A stretch of 64,000 nt of DNA, taken from the NCBI RefSeq assembly GCF_036850765.1, contig NC_089493.1, positions 192,280,706 through 192,344,705 on the forward strand, read 5' to 3'. Below the pieces are notes generated by a model. It saw only the letters and a list, made by a program, of their open reading frames with translations, made no database searches and was not told where the DNA came from. The stretch's first letter is position 1. Each line of letters starts with the position of its first letter. A program made the position numbers and the translations under genes. Origin of the DNA: Saccopteryx bilineata (Eukaryota > Chordata > Mammalia > Chiroptera > Emballonuridae). This document shows positions 34,985-45,830 of this stretch, one piece after another.

Positions 34985-35213
34985 TATGTATTGATTTTTA
35001 AAGAAAGAGGAAAGGAGAGAGATGGAGAAAGGGGGAAAGAAGGGGAGATGGCGGGGGGGGGGGAGAGAGAAAAAAAAACACACTGATTTGCTGTTCCATT
35101 TATTTACACACTCACTGGTTGATTCTCATATGAGCCCTGACTGGGGATCGAACCCACAACCTTGGGTTATCAGGATGATACTCTAACCAACTAAGCTATG
35201 CAGCCTGGGCAAA
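34985..35213 (-). mobile_element. SINE-D copy D6 (VES-type)
   Basis: Reverse copy with gagccctgactggggatcga and ending ctaagctatgcagcctgggc. The purine-rich tail side is expanded (ggagatggcgggggggg). Confidence 0.82.
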
Positions 35214-35271
35214 TATAACCACTATCAAAAATGAAGTTATATAATCTTTTCGTTTTAAAAATCATATTAAA

Positions 35272-35661
35272 GCCCTGGGCGGTTGGCTCAGTGGTAGAGC
35301 GTTGGCCTGGCATGCAGAAGTCCTAGGTTCGATTCCCGGCCAGGGCACACACGAGAGGCGCCCATCTGCTTCTCACCCCTCCCCCTCTCCTTCTTCTCTC
35401 TCTCTTCCCCTCCCGCAGCCGAGGCTCCATTGGAGCAAAGATGGCCCGGGCGCTGGGGATGGCTCCTTGGTCTCTGCCCCAGGCGCTGGAGTGGTTCTGG
35501 TTGCGACAGAGCGACGCCCCGGAGGGGCAGAGCATCGCCCCCTGGTGGGCAGAGCGTCGCCCCCTGGTGGGCGTGCCGGGTGGATCCCGGTCGGGCGCAT
35601 GTGGGAGTCTGTCTGACTGTCTATCCCCGTTTTCCAGCTTCAGAAAAATACCAAAAAAAAA
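35272..35661 (+). mobile_element. SINE-A copy A10
   Basis: Full-length. Duplication aaaaatcatattaaa is exact (35257-35271 and 35662-35676). Two intact CTCF-core units in tandem: catcgccccctggtgggca at 35533-35551 and cgtcgccccctggtgggcg at 35555-35573. Confidence 0.95.
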
Positions 35662-36335
35662 AAAAATCATATTAAAAACAAAGATGATAAATACTCAAAA
35701 ACACATCACCTTCCTAATTCTTTGACTGTGTTCTCCTGTTAGTGATGCTCTTGAAGCGATTTTCGTCTCCTCTACCTGTACGGCAGAAACACCTCACCAC
35801 GGCCGGCACATCCTTCCCAACTCTGTGTCCGTGACGTGACCTATGTAGCCTGACACTCAACCGCGGCAGGACTAGTCACGTCAGAAATTGGCAGACGCTG
35901 TAAGCCAGGGCTATTCTTCCCAGGGGACTGATTGTTCAACATTTTCCAAAAATGCCATTCTCTCTCACGCACACAGTACATGTAGGAAAAGGGTCCGACC
36001 CTTGAAAGACGTTCCCAGGAACCGAAATCTGGGTCAGGGCTGCAGGGTGGGAGGTGGGGGCAGGGTGACGCTGGGGGCCATCAGAACCCAGGGCACATTC
36101 ACAAGGTCGGCCAGCCCAGGGTTTCCTGAACTCCCTACCTTTCGGGGACCTGGCTATGCGTCCGGAGCTGCACGGTCTGCACTGTCCCAAACGGTAAGCC
36201 GCTGGCCACATGTGGGTATCAAACACTCGAAATGTGGCTGGTGTTGAAAATTGATCATTCTATTCACTTTCAATTTAACTTAAATTTAAAAGCTGACATG
36301 GGATTCTGTTATTGGGAAACATGTGAGGATGCTGG

Positions 36336-36512
36336 GCCCTGGCCAGATAGCTTGGTTGGTAAGAGCATCATCCTGAAGCACAGAGGTTGCTGGTTCGATC
36401 CCCGGTCAGAGCACATACAGGGACAGATCTATGACAGAACAGGTCATTCTGTGTGTCTCTGTCTCTCTCTCTCTCTCTTCCTCTTTCTAAAATCAATCAA
36501 AAAAAATTTTAA
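36336..36512 (+). mobile_element. SINE-D copy D7 (VES-type)
   Basis: Head ccctggccagatagcttggt, box B ggttcgatccc, then ctctctctctcttcctcttt and tctaaaatcaatcaaaaaaa. This is the most typical VES copy here. Confidence 0.9.
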
Positions 36513-36841
36513 AAAGAATGTTGGAACACTGGGGATGTGACTCTTTTGTCTACCATAAGCTTCACGACATCTCAACGTAGATTTCGGAGGAAAATTCAGC
36601 CCCTGCCTTGAGATGTGCTGTAAGTAAAATGCACACTGGATCTGAAGGCTTAGAAATTTTTTTTTAAGTAAATTATCTCAATAATTTTTACATGTCAGAA
36701 TGATAATATTTTTGATATGCCAGGTTAAGTAAATAATATTATTTAGACTAATTTTACCTGGGGTTGTTTTTTGTTTGTTTGTTTTTTCTCTTTTTACTGT
36801 GGCTATTAGAACATTTATAATTAATTATATTAATTATATTT

Positions 36842-37228
36842 ATTTATTTATTTATTTTTATTTTTTTTTTTTGTATTTTTCTGAAGCTGGAAACGGGAAG
36901 AGACAATCAGACAGACTCCCGCATGCGCCCGACCGGGATCCACCCGGCACGCCCACCAGGAGGCGATGCTCTGCCCATCCGGGGCATCGCTCTGTCACCA
37001 CTCTAGCGCCTGGGGCAGAGGCCAAGGAGCCATCCCCAGCGCCCGGGCCATCTTTGCTCCAATGGAGCCTCGGCTGCGAGAGGGGAAGAGAGAGACAGAG
37101 AGGAAGGAGAGGGAGAGGGGTGGAGAAGCAGATGGGCGCCTCTCCTGTGTGCCCTGGCCGGGAATTGAACCTGGGACTTCTGCACGCCAGGCCGACGCTC
37201 TACCACTGAGCCAACCGGCCAGGGCCTA
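36842..37228 (-). mobile_element. SINE-A copy A11, the only reverse SINE-A
   Basis: Reverse copy: tail at left with a (TTTA)n run, ctgaagctggaaacgggaag, ending ctgagccaaccggccagggc. Duplication taattatattt (36831-36841 and 37229-37239). CTCF-like unit, reversed, at 36950-36968 with one change in the core. In the sense orientation of STK10. Confidence 0.94.
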
Positions 37229-37699
37229 TAATTATATTTCTATTGTATTTCAATGGGGTGGCACTGGTCCAGAACCATTTGGGGCTTTCTCCCTCCACTT
37301 GTGCCATTTGATGTTCAAAAGCAGAAGCGGTCATAAGAAACCACTGACAGGGTTCTGCTGGGATGACAAATTCTAGGGGGGGAAATGAGCTAATCTTGTC
37401 AGATTGTAGGCAGGTGGCGTGGTGGATGACCTCTGCCCCGCCCAGGGGGAAAGTCTGTCCTTGGATGTCATGTCGGGGAAGGGGCCAAAGACACTTAGGC
37501 AACCACCAACTTCTCATCCCAAAGTCCCAGAGAGCAGACCTCCCGGTCTAGGATTGGTTTTGTCAAAGACGCCCACACCGAAAAGCTGGCTTCTACAGCC
37601 CCGCCTGAGGCCCGATCCTGGCCACGAAACGGGCCAAGAACCATCCCGCAAGGTCGGTGTACCCCTCAACCCTGTATCACAGAACAAGACATCCCCCCC

Positions 37700-37880
37700 C
37701 CCACTCTTCCGCACATGCCATCCCTCACCTGAGAGTCTCGTAGCCCTCTGGAGAACTCCTATGCATCCTTCAAGGTCCAGTTCAAATGCTCCTTCCTCTG
37801 AAGCCTGTCCTGACTCAGTGACATTCCCATATTCCATCCATGGGCTTCTGGCCTCGCCTGTCCTTACCACTCACTGCCTT
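37700..37880. repeat. L2 relic
   Basis: Contains ccttcaaggtccagttcaaa and tcctctgaagcctgtcctga, typical of L2. Confidence 0.65.
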
Positions 37881-37997
37881 ACCAGCCTTAATTTAACGCT
37901 TTTAATCTTGCTCCCTCAAACATAAGTTCTCTCTAAAACACAGAACATGGGTCTTTCCCCTGGGAAAATTTTCCCTGGGTCCCTGTTACCTAAAACA

Positions 37998-38165
37998 CTA
38001 GTTCTCAACCTTAAGCAAGCACCCATCACATAGAAACACAGATTACTGGGCACCACCCCAGAGTCCCCGAATTCAGCAGGTCTGGGCTGGGACCTGATAT
38101 TTTGCATTGCTAACAAGGTCCCAGGAACTGCTCTGGGGGCCGAGGGCTGTACTTGGAGAACAGAC
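37998..38165 (+). repeat. MER5A-like hAT relic
   Basis: Contains ctagttctcaaccttaagca, cagcaggtctgggctgggac and gtacttggagaacag. Confidence 0.72.
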
Positions 38166-38400
38166 CAAAAAGATCAAGTGCAAACTCTTCACCTCGGCAT
38201 TCAAGGCCCTGCGCAACACCTCCTCCAATGACTTTCCCCACTCTCGATTTCGACCATGTACAGCCCAAACCCTAGTCTGCCCACCCCCCAAGCAGGCCAC
38301 GCCTTCCTGCCTCCAGGCCACTGCCTGTGCCGTCCTTTCTGCCTGAAGCCCTCTGTCCCACTGGATCCACCCTCCTTGATTTCACAAGGTCTAAACAAGT
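38166..38400 (+). repeat. L2 relic
   Basis: Contains caaactcttcacctcggcat, tcaaggccctgcgcaacacc and ggccactgcctgtgccgtcc. Confidence 0.7.
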
Positions 38401-38639
38401 CCCCAAAATGAGGAGCTAGCGCTTTACAAGGTTTACAAAGTAGCAAATGTAAGCAGCTGTCGGGGCAGCTACAAAAACGGGAGGGTAAGAACCCGGTTCT
38501 GCTATAGCAGCAGCTCTGAGTGATAAAAGACCAGCCTAAAGTGACAACTCCAGGACAAAAACATTCTGCTGTATCTATTTAAATAACCTCAGACGGTTAC
38601 AGTCCAGTTACAAAGTGTCCTTTATCGCTATCTGGTGTT

Positions 38640-38780
38640 CCAGTTCAGCCCCTTTCTGGCCATGTGACCTTGGGGGCAGGGGCGGGGGAGGGGGGCGCTT
38701 AGCCTCTTTGTTTCTTGTTCTCATCTGTAAGATGGTGATAACAATGTCGCAGAAGGAAGAAGAAATGGCACCATCCACGT
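38640..38780 (+). repeat. MIR relic
   Basis: Contains tggccatgtgaccttggggg and ttgttctcatctgtaagatg. Confidence 0.7.
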
Positions 38781-38999
38781 AGCACACACAGTTCGCCCTT
38801 GATAACAACTGGCTACTGCTGTGGGACCCGAGAAAGTCATGACCTTGGTACCACCAGCCACCATCAGTAATGGGCACAGACACATCAAAGGCAGTGTTTT
38901 TCCTTAATGGACACATAACCAGCAGTCCCATCCAGGCTTGTGTGGATGGACGGCAGGACGGACGGACAGATTAATGGGCGGACGGGGAGTGGGGAGATG

Positions 39000-39495
39000 G
39001 GGAAACCCCTTTGTATAACATCAAATGTGGCTCTGCAGGGCCGGTGTGGCGGCGGACACTTAAAACCCTTTCAAGTTCTCCTAAAGAGGTCCTCAGGCAA
39101 CAACACAGAAATTCAAAGATGTCCACCAGAGTTCTTTATAACCAAAAATAAAAATAAAAGGGAAGGATTGCTCCTCAGTAGAACACAGCACGGTCAGAAG
39201 ATGGAATTCTATACAACAGTCAAGAAGCAGGTCTAATCCCTACTGACACGGAATCTTACACAAAATGTATCTTACACAAAAAGAATAGGCTGAAAGGTTT
39301 AAAGAGAGTAACAGGTATGGTACAAATCCATCCTTTTTCAAACCCTGTGGGTATGGGGAGTGTGTGTCTATAGGAACCGCCTAGGAAAACACATTCCAAG
39401 CGTTATCGGTGGTTATCTCTGGTATAAAAATTTGGGTGGTATTCATCTTTTTTTGTTTGTTTAGCTTTTCTACATACTCTCATTTTCCCCTGATG
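39000..39495 (+). repeat. L1M/L1ME 3'-end relic
   Basis: Contains gttctttataaccaaaaata, aagatggaattctatacaac and ggtggttatctctggtataa, the usual order in old L1 3' ends. Confidence 0.65.
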
Positions 39496-39508
39496 ACCAT
39501 ATACATCA

Positions 39509-39825
39509 CAGCTGACTCCTGAACAATGCAGGGGTTAGGGGTGCCGACACCAAGCAGTTGAAAATCTGCTTGTAACTTCCAACTCCCCCAAACCGCACTA
39601 GTTGTCCCTGGATATCCATGGGGAATCGGTTCCAGGGTCCCCGCTGTACCCAAATCTGCGGGTGCTGACTGTCCCCTGTATAAAATGGCGCAGGACAATG
39701 CACAGCGGTAGCCCTCCACATCTGCGGACACCCAACCTCAGATAGAAGACAGTAGAGGTATTTATTGGAAAAAAATCCACATATTAACTGCGCGGTTCAA
39801 ACTTGTGCTGTTCAAGGGTCCACTG
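39509..39825. repeat. Tigger-like DNA transposon relic
   Basis: Left end cagctgactcctgaacaatg and right end gctgttcaagggtccactg are diverged inverted repeats, with ta following on the right. Interior gttgtccctggatatccatg is Tigger-like. Confidence 0.72.
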
Positions 39826-40571
39826 TAATCGTTTAATTTCTTAAAAGACAGAAAGAACATTTTAAAAAGCGGCTCCATGAATCAGGACAGAGAAAACCCG
39901 TAGGCAGCAGCTTCAGGGGCCTCAGCTGTGTGACCCTGTGCGAGGGGTCCGCCCTCCCTGGACCTCTGTCCCTTCCTCTGGGAAAGGGTGACCAGTCTCC
40001 ATGCCCTGCTCACCTCCCGAAGTGCTGGGAGACAGTGGATGAGGAAGGGCTTTGAGGCTTCAGCTGACACCAGGTGGTGGCAGTGGTTTTACCCCCCCCC
40101 CAGTGACAACTAGGAGACCCCCTGAGGAGACACTCAGAGAAGGAAGGGAACTTGCCCTGTGTCACGGGGAAGGCGGGAGCCAGTTTTAGTGGCCAGAGCT
40201 CCGGGTGGGGTCCAGTTCGCACCCAACCTCGGAGACGGCCTTGCTTCCTTCCTCCCTGCTGAACAGAGGCGTGACCTTCAACACAGCCTTTCTAAACCTT
40301 CCTTGCTGTCTGAGGCCACAGGATCCTTTTCCCAAATTTCCACGTTAAACATGAATAGTTCTACTCCTAAAACTCAGGCATTCTGTGCAACAAAATAAAA
40401 AAATTAAAAAAAAGCTAAGCAGGAGTCTATTTCCCATTATTTTATGTGGAAAAATTGTAAAGCATCACATGTCAACTCCAAACTCCCACTGATTTCTTAA
40501 AATGTAACTAAAACATAGTGACACTGTTTCCACGCATTGGAAACTAGCACGCTAGGAGGTGACATGCTGAA

Positions 40572-40588
40572 AACACCCCCTGCTGGCC
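40572..40588 (-). promoter_or_regulatory. CTCF-like motif outside SINEs
   Basis: The text acaccccctgctggccc is the reverse complement of a strong CTCF core (CCAGCAGGGGGTG). It lies in sequence not assigned to a repeat. Motif match only. Confidence 0.45.
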
Positions 40589-41235
40589 CCCAAGGCATCA
40601 CTCACAGCTGTCAGTAACCCCGCTACGTGCAGTGCCAAGAGAAAGGCCACGCCCAGTCCCGCCCCCCCGGGGGACTCCAGTCCACCGAGCCGGGGCAAGC
40701 TCCACAGAGCATCCACTTGTGACTCCACCAGCCTTCCAATTGCATCCAGAATGCACCAGAGAAGTCGCCAGCACACCGTTTTGTTACAATTGTACTGGGT
40801 TTTGAGGATACAAACACGCTGTTTACATATAAAATACTGGCTGAGAAAACGTCTGGTGAGACACGAGCCGTCTAGGAAGTGTGGGGTTTTTCAACAGAGA
40901 GGCATGAACACCAACGAGAACGTCAAGAGGGGAGACAGTATGCAGGGCAGGCCAGTCCGAGAAAAACCAGGGCACCCCGGGACACCTCGTGAGGGGACGG
41001 GCGATGCTGCGTTTGGAAGGGGGGCTCGAAGCTGCACCTGCCCTGTGCACAGACGGAAGAGGGGGGGCTGTTAAAGGCTTCCCTTCCTTAGGGCTGCCAT
41101 TGGAAGGAACACCCACGTGGCAGCAACGCAGTGGTAGTAACGATTTTACTGGTACAAGTAACACAGTAGCCAACACCACACAACTGTTCACTCACCTCTT
41201 ATCTGTGCCAGATGCTCTTAGAAGTACCTACCATA

Positions 41236-41610
41236 AGGCCCTGACCGGTTGGCTCAGTGGTAGAGCGTCAGCCTGGCGTGCAGAAGTCCCAGGTTCGATT
41301 CCCGGCCAGGGCACACAGGAGAAGCGCCCATCTGCTTCTCCACCCCTCCCCCCTCTCCTTCCTCTCTGTCTCTTTCTTCCCCTCCCGCAGCCAAGGCTCC
41401 ATTGGAGCAAAAGATGGCCCGGGCGCTGGGGATGGCTCCTTGGCCTCTGCCCCAGGCACTAGAGTGGCTCTGGTTGCGACAGAGTGACACCCCGGATGGG
41501 CAGAGCATCGCCCCCTTGTGGGCGTGCCGGGTGGATCCCGGTCGGGCGCATGCGGGAGTCTGTCTGACTGCCTCCCCGTTTCCAGCTTCAGAAAAATACC
41601 AAAAAAAAAA
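41236..41610 (+). mobile_element. SINE-A copy A12
   Basis: Full-length. Target duplication aagtacctaccata at 41222-41235 and 41611-41624. The CTCF unit (41506-41524) has a substitution in the core, ccccttgtggg. Confidence 0.94.
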
Positions 41611-41624
41611 AAGTACCTACCATA

Positions 41625-41940
41625 GCCTGACCAAGCAGTGGTACAGTGGATAGAGCGTCAGATTGGGATGCATAAGACCCAGGTTCAAGACCTCGAGGTC
41701 GCCAGTTTGAGCACAGGCTCATCTGATTTGAGCAAAGCTCACCAGCTTGAGCCCAAGGTCTCTGGCTTGAGCAAGGGGTCACTTGGTCTGCTGTAGCCCC
41801 CCAGTCAAGGCATATATAAGAAAGCAATCAATGAACTAAGGTGGTGCAACAAAGAATTGATGCTTCTCATCTCTCTCCTTTCCAGTCTGTCTGCCCCTAC
41901 CTGTCCCTCTCTCTGTCTCCGTCACAAAAAAAAAGAAAAA
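41625..41940 (+). mobile_element. SINE-C copy C8
   Basis: Head gcctgaccaagcagtggtac and box B-like ggttcaagacc. It reuses the same target as A12: aagtacctacca recurs at 41942-41953 after its tail. Confidence 0.93.
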
Positions 41941-42196
41941 GAAGTACCTACCACAAATTACCTCATTTAATCCCTATAACAATGCTGTGGGCTAGGTACT
42001 ATCATCCCCACTTTACAGATGGAGAAACTGAGGCACAGAGCAGGAAAGAACTCACTGAGCGTTATCCACCTTACAAGCAGCAGAGCCAGGATTTGAGGAC
42101 AGGCCAGAGGCTTTTGAGTTCCTTCCTGCTCTGAGCCAACCCCACAAGTGGAGGGGGTGTGCAGAAAGGGGGCGGCAGGGGACCAGGAGCCCCCTA

Positions 42197-42454
<258 letters not shown>

Positions 42455-42472
42455 CTACAAAGAGGGAACACG

Positions 42473-42480
42473 GAAGGTCA
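42473..42480 (-). promoter_or_regulatory. STK10: Predicted branch point of intron 1
   Basis: On the minus strand the text tgctgacctt matches the mammalian branch consensus, with the branch A at 42478, 24 nt above the first base of exon 2. The pyrimidine tract between them (ccttccgtgttccctcttt) is short. Confidence 0.55.
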
Positions 42481-42490
42481 GCAGATACAA

Positions 42491-42857
42491 GACCCTGGCC
42501 GATTGGCTCACTCGTAGAGTGGCGGCCTAGCGTGTAGGAGTCTCGGGTTTGATTCCTGGTCAGGGCACACAGAAGAAGCACCCATCTGCTTCTCCACCCC
42601 TCCTCCTCTCCTTCCTCTCTGTCTCTCTCTTCCCTTCCCGCAGCCGAGGTTCCATTGGAGCAAAGTTGGCCCAGGCGCTGAGGATGGCTCCATGGCCTCC
42701 GCCTCTGGCGCTAGAACGGCTCCGATTGCAACAAAGCAACACCCCCTAGTGGGCATGCCAGGTGGATCTCGGTCAGCGCATGCAGGAGTCTCTCTCCTTC
42801 CCTGCCTCGCACTTCAGAAAAATATAGATATATAAAAAAATAAAAAGATAAAATAAA
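42491..42857 (+). mobile_element. SINE-A copy A13, beside the exon 2 splice site
   Basis: SINE-A with head gaccctggccgattggctca and box B-like ggtttgattcc. One CTCF-like unit, caacaccccctagtgggca, at 42737-42755. The tail is A/T-rich and was later hit by A14. Target duplication is unclear (perhaps around tacaa). Confidence 0.9.
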
Positions 42858-42866
42858 AAAAAAGTA

Positions 42867-43264
42867 GGCCCTGGCCGGTTGGCTCAGCGGTAGAGCGTCA
42901 GCCTGGCGTGCGGGGGACCTGGGTTCGATTCCCGGCCAGGGCACATAGGAGAAGCGCCCATTTGCTTCTCCACCCCCCTCCCTCCTTCCTCTCTGTCTCT
43001 CTCTTCCCTCCCGCAGCCAAGGCTCCATTGGAGCAAAGATGGCCCGGGCGCTGGGGATGGCTCCTTGGCCTCTGCCCCAGGCGCTAGAGTGGCTCTGGTC
43101 GAGGCAGAGCGTCACCCCTGGTGGGCAGAGCATCGCCCCCTGGTGGGCAGAGCGTCGCCCCTGGTGGGCCGTGCCGGGTGGATCCCGGTCAGGCGCATGC
43201 GGGAGTCTGTCTGACTGTCTCTCCCCGTTTCCAGCTTCAGAAAAATACAAAAAAAAAAAAAAAA
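42867..43264 (+). mobile_element. SINE-A copy A14 with three CTCF-core units
   Basis: Full-length, inserted into the A-rich tail of A13. Duplication of the type aaaaaaagta on both sides (42857-42866 and just after the tail). CTCF units: a shorter one near 43110-43127, catcgccccctggtgggca at 43131-43149, and a shorter one at about 43153-43170. Confidence 0.93.
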
Positions 43265-43969
43265 AAAAAAAGTACAACACTGAACAATAAACATGGCATG
43301 GTCCTTTTACAGAAAAACTGGAAAAGACACTTTCGTCGATGCTCACATGTAATAGAAATGCATGGAAAATTCTGGAAAGATACTGCCTGCCAGCAGGCTG
43401 GGAAGCAGCCTGAGGGAAGAGAGGGTCAAAGGGCACTCCACTCTCTGTACCATGTTAAGGTGGAAGGCTTCGCGGGTGGCCCTGGCCCTCCATTCCCTCC
43501 CCGCCCCCAGCCAGGGAGTCACTGGGGAGAATCTGGGCAAAGGCCAGCCCTCCACCAGCACCTTCCACGCCTGGAGGAAGGAGGCTGCCTGGCACCTTTC
43601 TCTGGGTTTCCTTCAAAGGGATGTTTGCTCCTGGAGGAGGGGGAGGCCCCGGCAGGGTGCAGACCCCAGGAGCACACCCAGCCTGCCTTGCCACCCGCCC
43701 TGAAAGGCAGCATTGAACACGGGGCGGGCCTCGGGCGGGGCGCCTCCATCCACCCTGGGGACACCGCTGCCCAGCTCCTGGCTCAGCTTCCAGGGACGGG
43801 CGCCTGCCAGGAAGGGGTTAGCAGCAGCCGTGGCACACGAAGTGACGTGGCCAAAATAAAGCCTGGCCGAGGCGGCCATCCACCTCCCGGAGGCCACAGA
43901 GGACGCAATGACGGCTGATGATAAAAACAGCGAACCCTGCGTGAGCAGGCGCCCAGGGAGCCTCTCACT

Positions 43970-44140
43970 GGTCTCCCACCCAGGGCTTGGCGACGAACAG
44001 CAGCATGCATGATTGGCAGAAGAGGACTCTGAGCTCCAGAGATGCACGGTGATCTGCCTCAGGTCACACATCAAGTGGGGGGTGGGCAGTGCAGGCCGGA
44101 CCCAAACACAAGCCTGCCTGGGCTCTGAATCACTTCCCAA
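43970..44140 (-). repeat. MIR relic, reverse
   Basis: Contains gaagaggactctgagctcca, gtgatctgcctcaggtcaca and ggaccc-type text. Confidence 0.65.
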
Positions 44141-44269
44141 CAGGCCCTCCCTGGACAGAGCCCAGTTCCCTGCTCTGTTCCGTCTCCCTTCGCTAAGGAC
44201 AAATGCCAACCACAGCCGACAGCACACTTGGCAGCTAGGGAACAGTGCAGCTGCCAGAATTTAATCGGC

Positions 44270-44390
44270 CCACAGGCTATCCAGGCAGGTGTCAGCCATC
44301 GAGCCCGTTTCCCAGAGGAGCAGGCAGAGGCGCGGAGAGGCCCCACCCAGGATCGGCCTGTGGTCTCCCCCATTCTCACTGCCCACGGCT
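44270..44390 (-). repeat. MIR fragment, reverse
   Basis: Weak MIR-like text, ccgtttcccagaggagcagg followed by gcggagagg. Confidence 0.45.
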
Positions 44391-44929
44391 GCGTATAGTC
44401 AGTCACTCAACCGTTATCTACTGAGCCCGTGTTAGTGTGTGGCACTTTTCCAGTGAACAAGGCAGTCTGTGCACAGAGGGGGCATCTGTGGGTTGGAGTC
44501 ACTGCCCTCCCCGAACAGAACGCACCCCCAGCCAGACTTTTCTCTGCAGCAGAGCAACCCCTCCCCTCATTCCCAAGCCCCAAAGAGGCAATGGAGTGAA
44601 TGCCACCCCTATCTCTGGAAGTGGGTGGGTGGATGACTCATCCTGGCCAATCAGACCACGGGGACCAGCTCAGGTAAGGATGCGATCCAGGCAGCCAATG
44701 AAATGCAGCCTCAGAACAATTGCTGAGACCCGGGAGATGGTCCCAAGCCCTTCTGTACCACTAGCATCCAGCTATGCCTGAGGCAGGCCTGGAACTGTGG
44801 GGGGCGGGGATTCCTGCCCGCCCCCCATCTCCCGGGGGAGGGGGGCAACCTGAAAACTAGCTGAGCCTGGAACCGAACTAGGGAGTACCCTGTTCGGTCC
44901 CCTCCGTTAAGTGACTCCCACATGGAACC

Positions 44930-45070
44930 ACTGTTAAGAGCCTCATCTTACATATAAGAAAAGTGATGCTCAGAGAGGTCAAGCCACTTGCCCAGGGTTG
45001 CAAAGGGCTAGGAACTGAAGTCAGGCCTTTCTCTGTGGCTTCAAAGTCCATGTTCCTGACCGCTTTGCCA
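44930..45070 (-). repeat. MIR relic, reverse
   Basis: Contains gatgctcagagaggtcaagc, cacttgcccagggttgcaaa and gaactgaagtcaggcctttc. Confidence 0.78.
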
Positions 45071-45689
45071 GAGGTGCCTATGAATTCTGCAAGGGTCCTC
45101 TCTGGGCCTCAGTTTCCCTCTCTGCACAGGGATGCCCACGATCTCTGTGGTCTGATCTGAGGGCATCATGGGGAGAGGGAAGGTCTTGGAAAGCAAAGGG
45201 TGGTCCACGTGGACGAGGCACCCGTGGGAGGTGACAGACAAGGAGTCACATAAAGAACAAGCGGCCTCTGATGTCCGTCTCTCCCCCACCCCGGCCGAGG
45301 CAGGGCTGGGGCTCCTACCCGGCCGTCCACTGCTGGCCGGCATGGCTAAACCCTCGGCCCACACCCTGGAGAGCAGAGACAGTGGCCACTTGTGTTTTCT
45401 AGCGTTGGCACCTCTGCAGGAACAATCCTCTCCCTTGTGCAGCTGGGGGCCCAGCCTGGAGGAGGTGGGGACAGCCTTGCCTACTGGGAGCCCTGCCCCA
45501 CCCCACCCAAGGGGCCCAGCCAGCCAGAGGCTAGAGGCTTCCTGAAAGTCAGCCACACAGGGGCAGCCAGCAGGGGACGGCCCCCAGGCCCTCCCCTACC
45601 CTCCAGGCTGCAGGCTGGCATCACTGTGTCTTTTTCGAGAAGGCACTGTGTCCCCTGTCTCCTCCTCCAAAGGAAGAACTGATATCACA

Positions 45690-45830
45690 GAACTTAGGGA
45701 CCAGAAAGAACGCCGGCCACAGCCCTAACACCAACTCCCTAACCCCCACTCTGCTGCAGATGGGGAAACACAGTCCACAGAGGTGAGTGCAGTGACCAGG
45801 GTCCAACTGATGACAGCCGCCCCATCTATA
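45690..45830 (-). repeat. MIR relic, reverse
   Basis: Contains cagatggggaaacacagtcc and agtgcagtgaccagggtcca. Confidence 0.6.

Larger units (their letters stand above)
36190..37255 (+). repeat. MER33/MER58-like hAT relic, split by two SINEs
   Basis: Text such as ctcgaaatgtggctggtgtt, gagatgtgctgtaagtaaaa, tgtggctattagaacattta and tatttctattgtatttcaat follows an old hAT-Charlie type element. SINE-D copy D7 and SINE-A copy A11 sit inside it. Family name is from memory. Confidence 0.55.
41190..42140 (-). repeat. MIR relic, reverse, split by two SINEs
   Basis: Left part tatctgtgccagatgctctt and right part catttaatccctataacaat, tttacagatggagaaactga belong to one reverse MIR. SINE-A copy A12 and SINE-C copy C8 lie between them. 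Confidence 0.78.
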
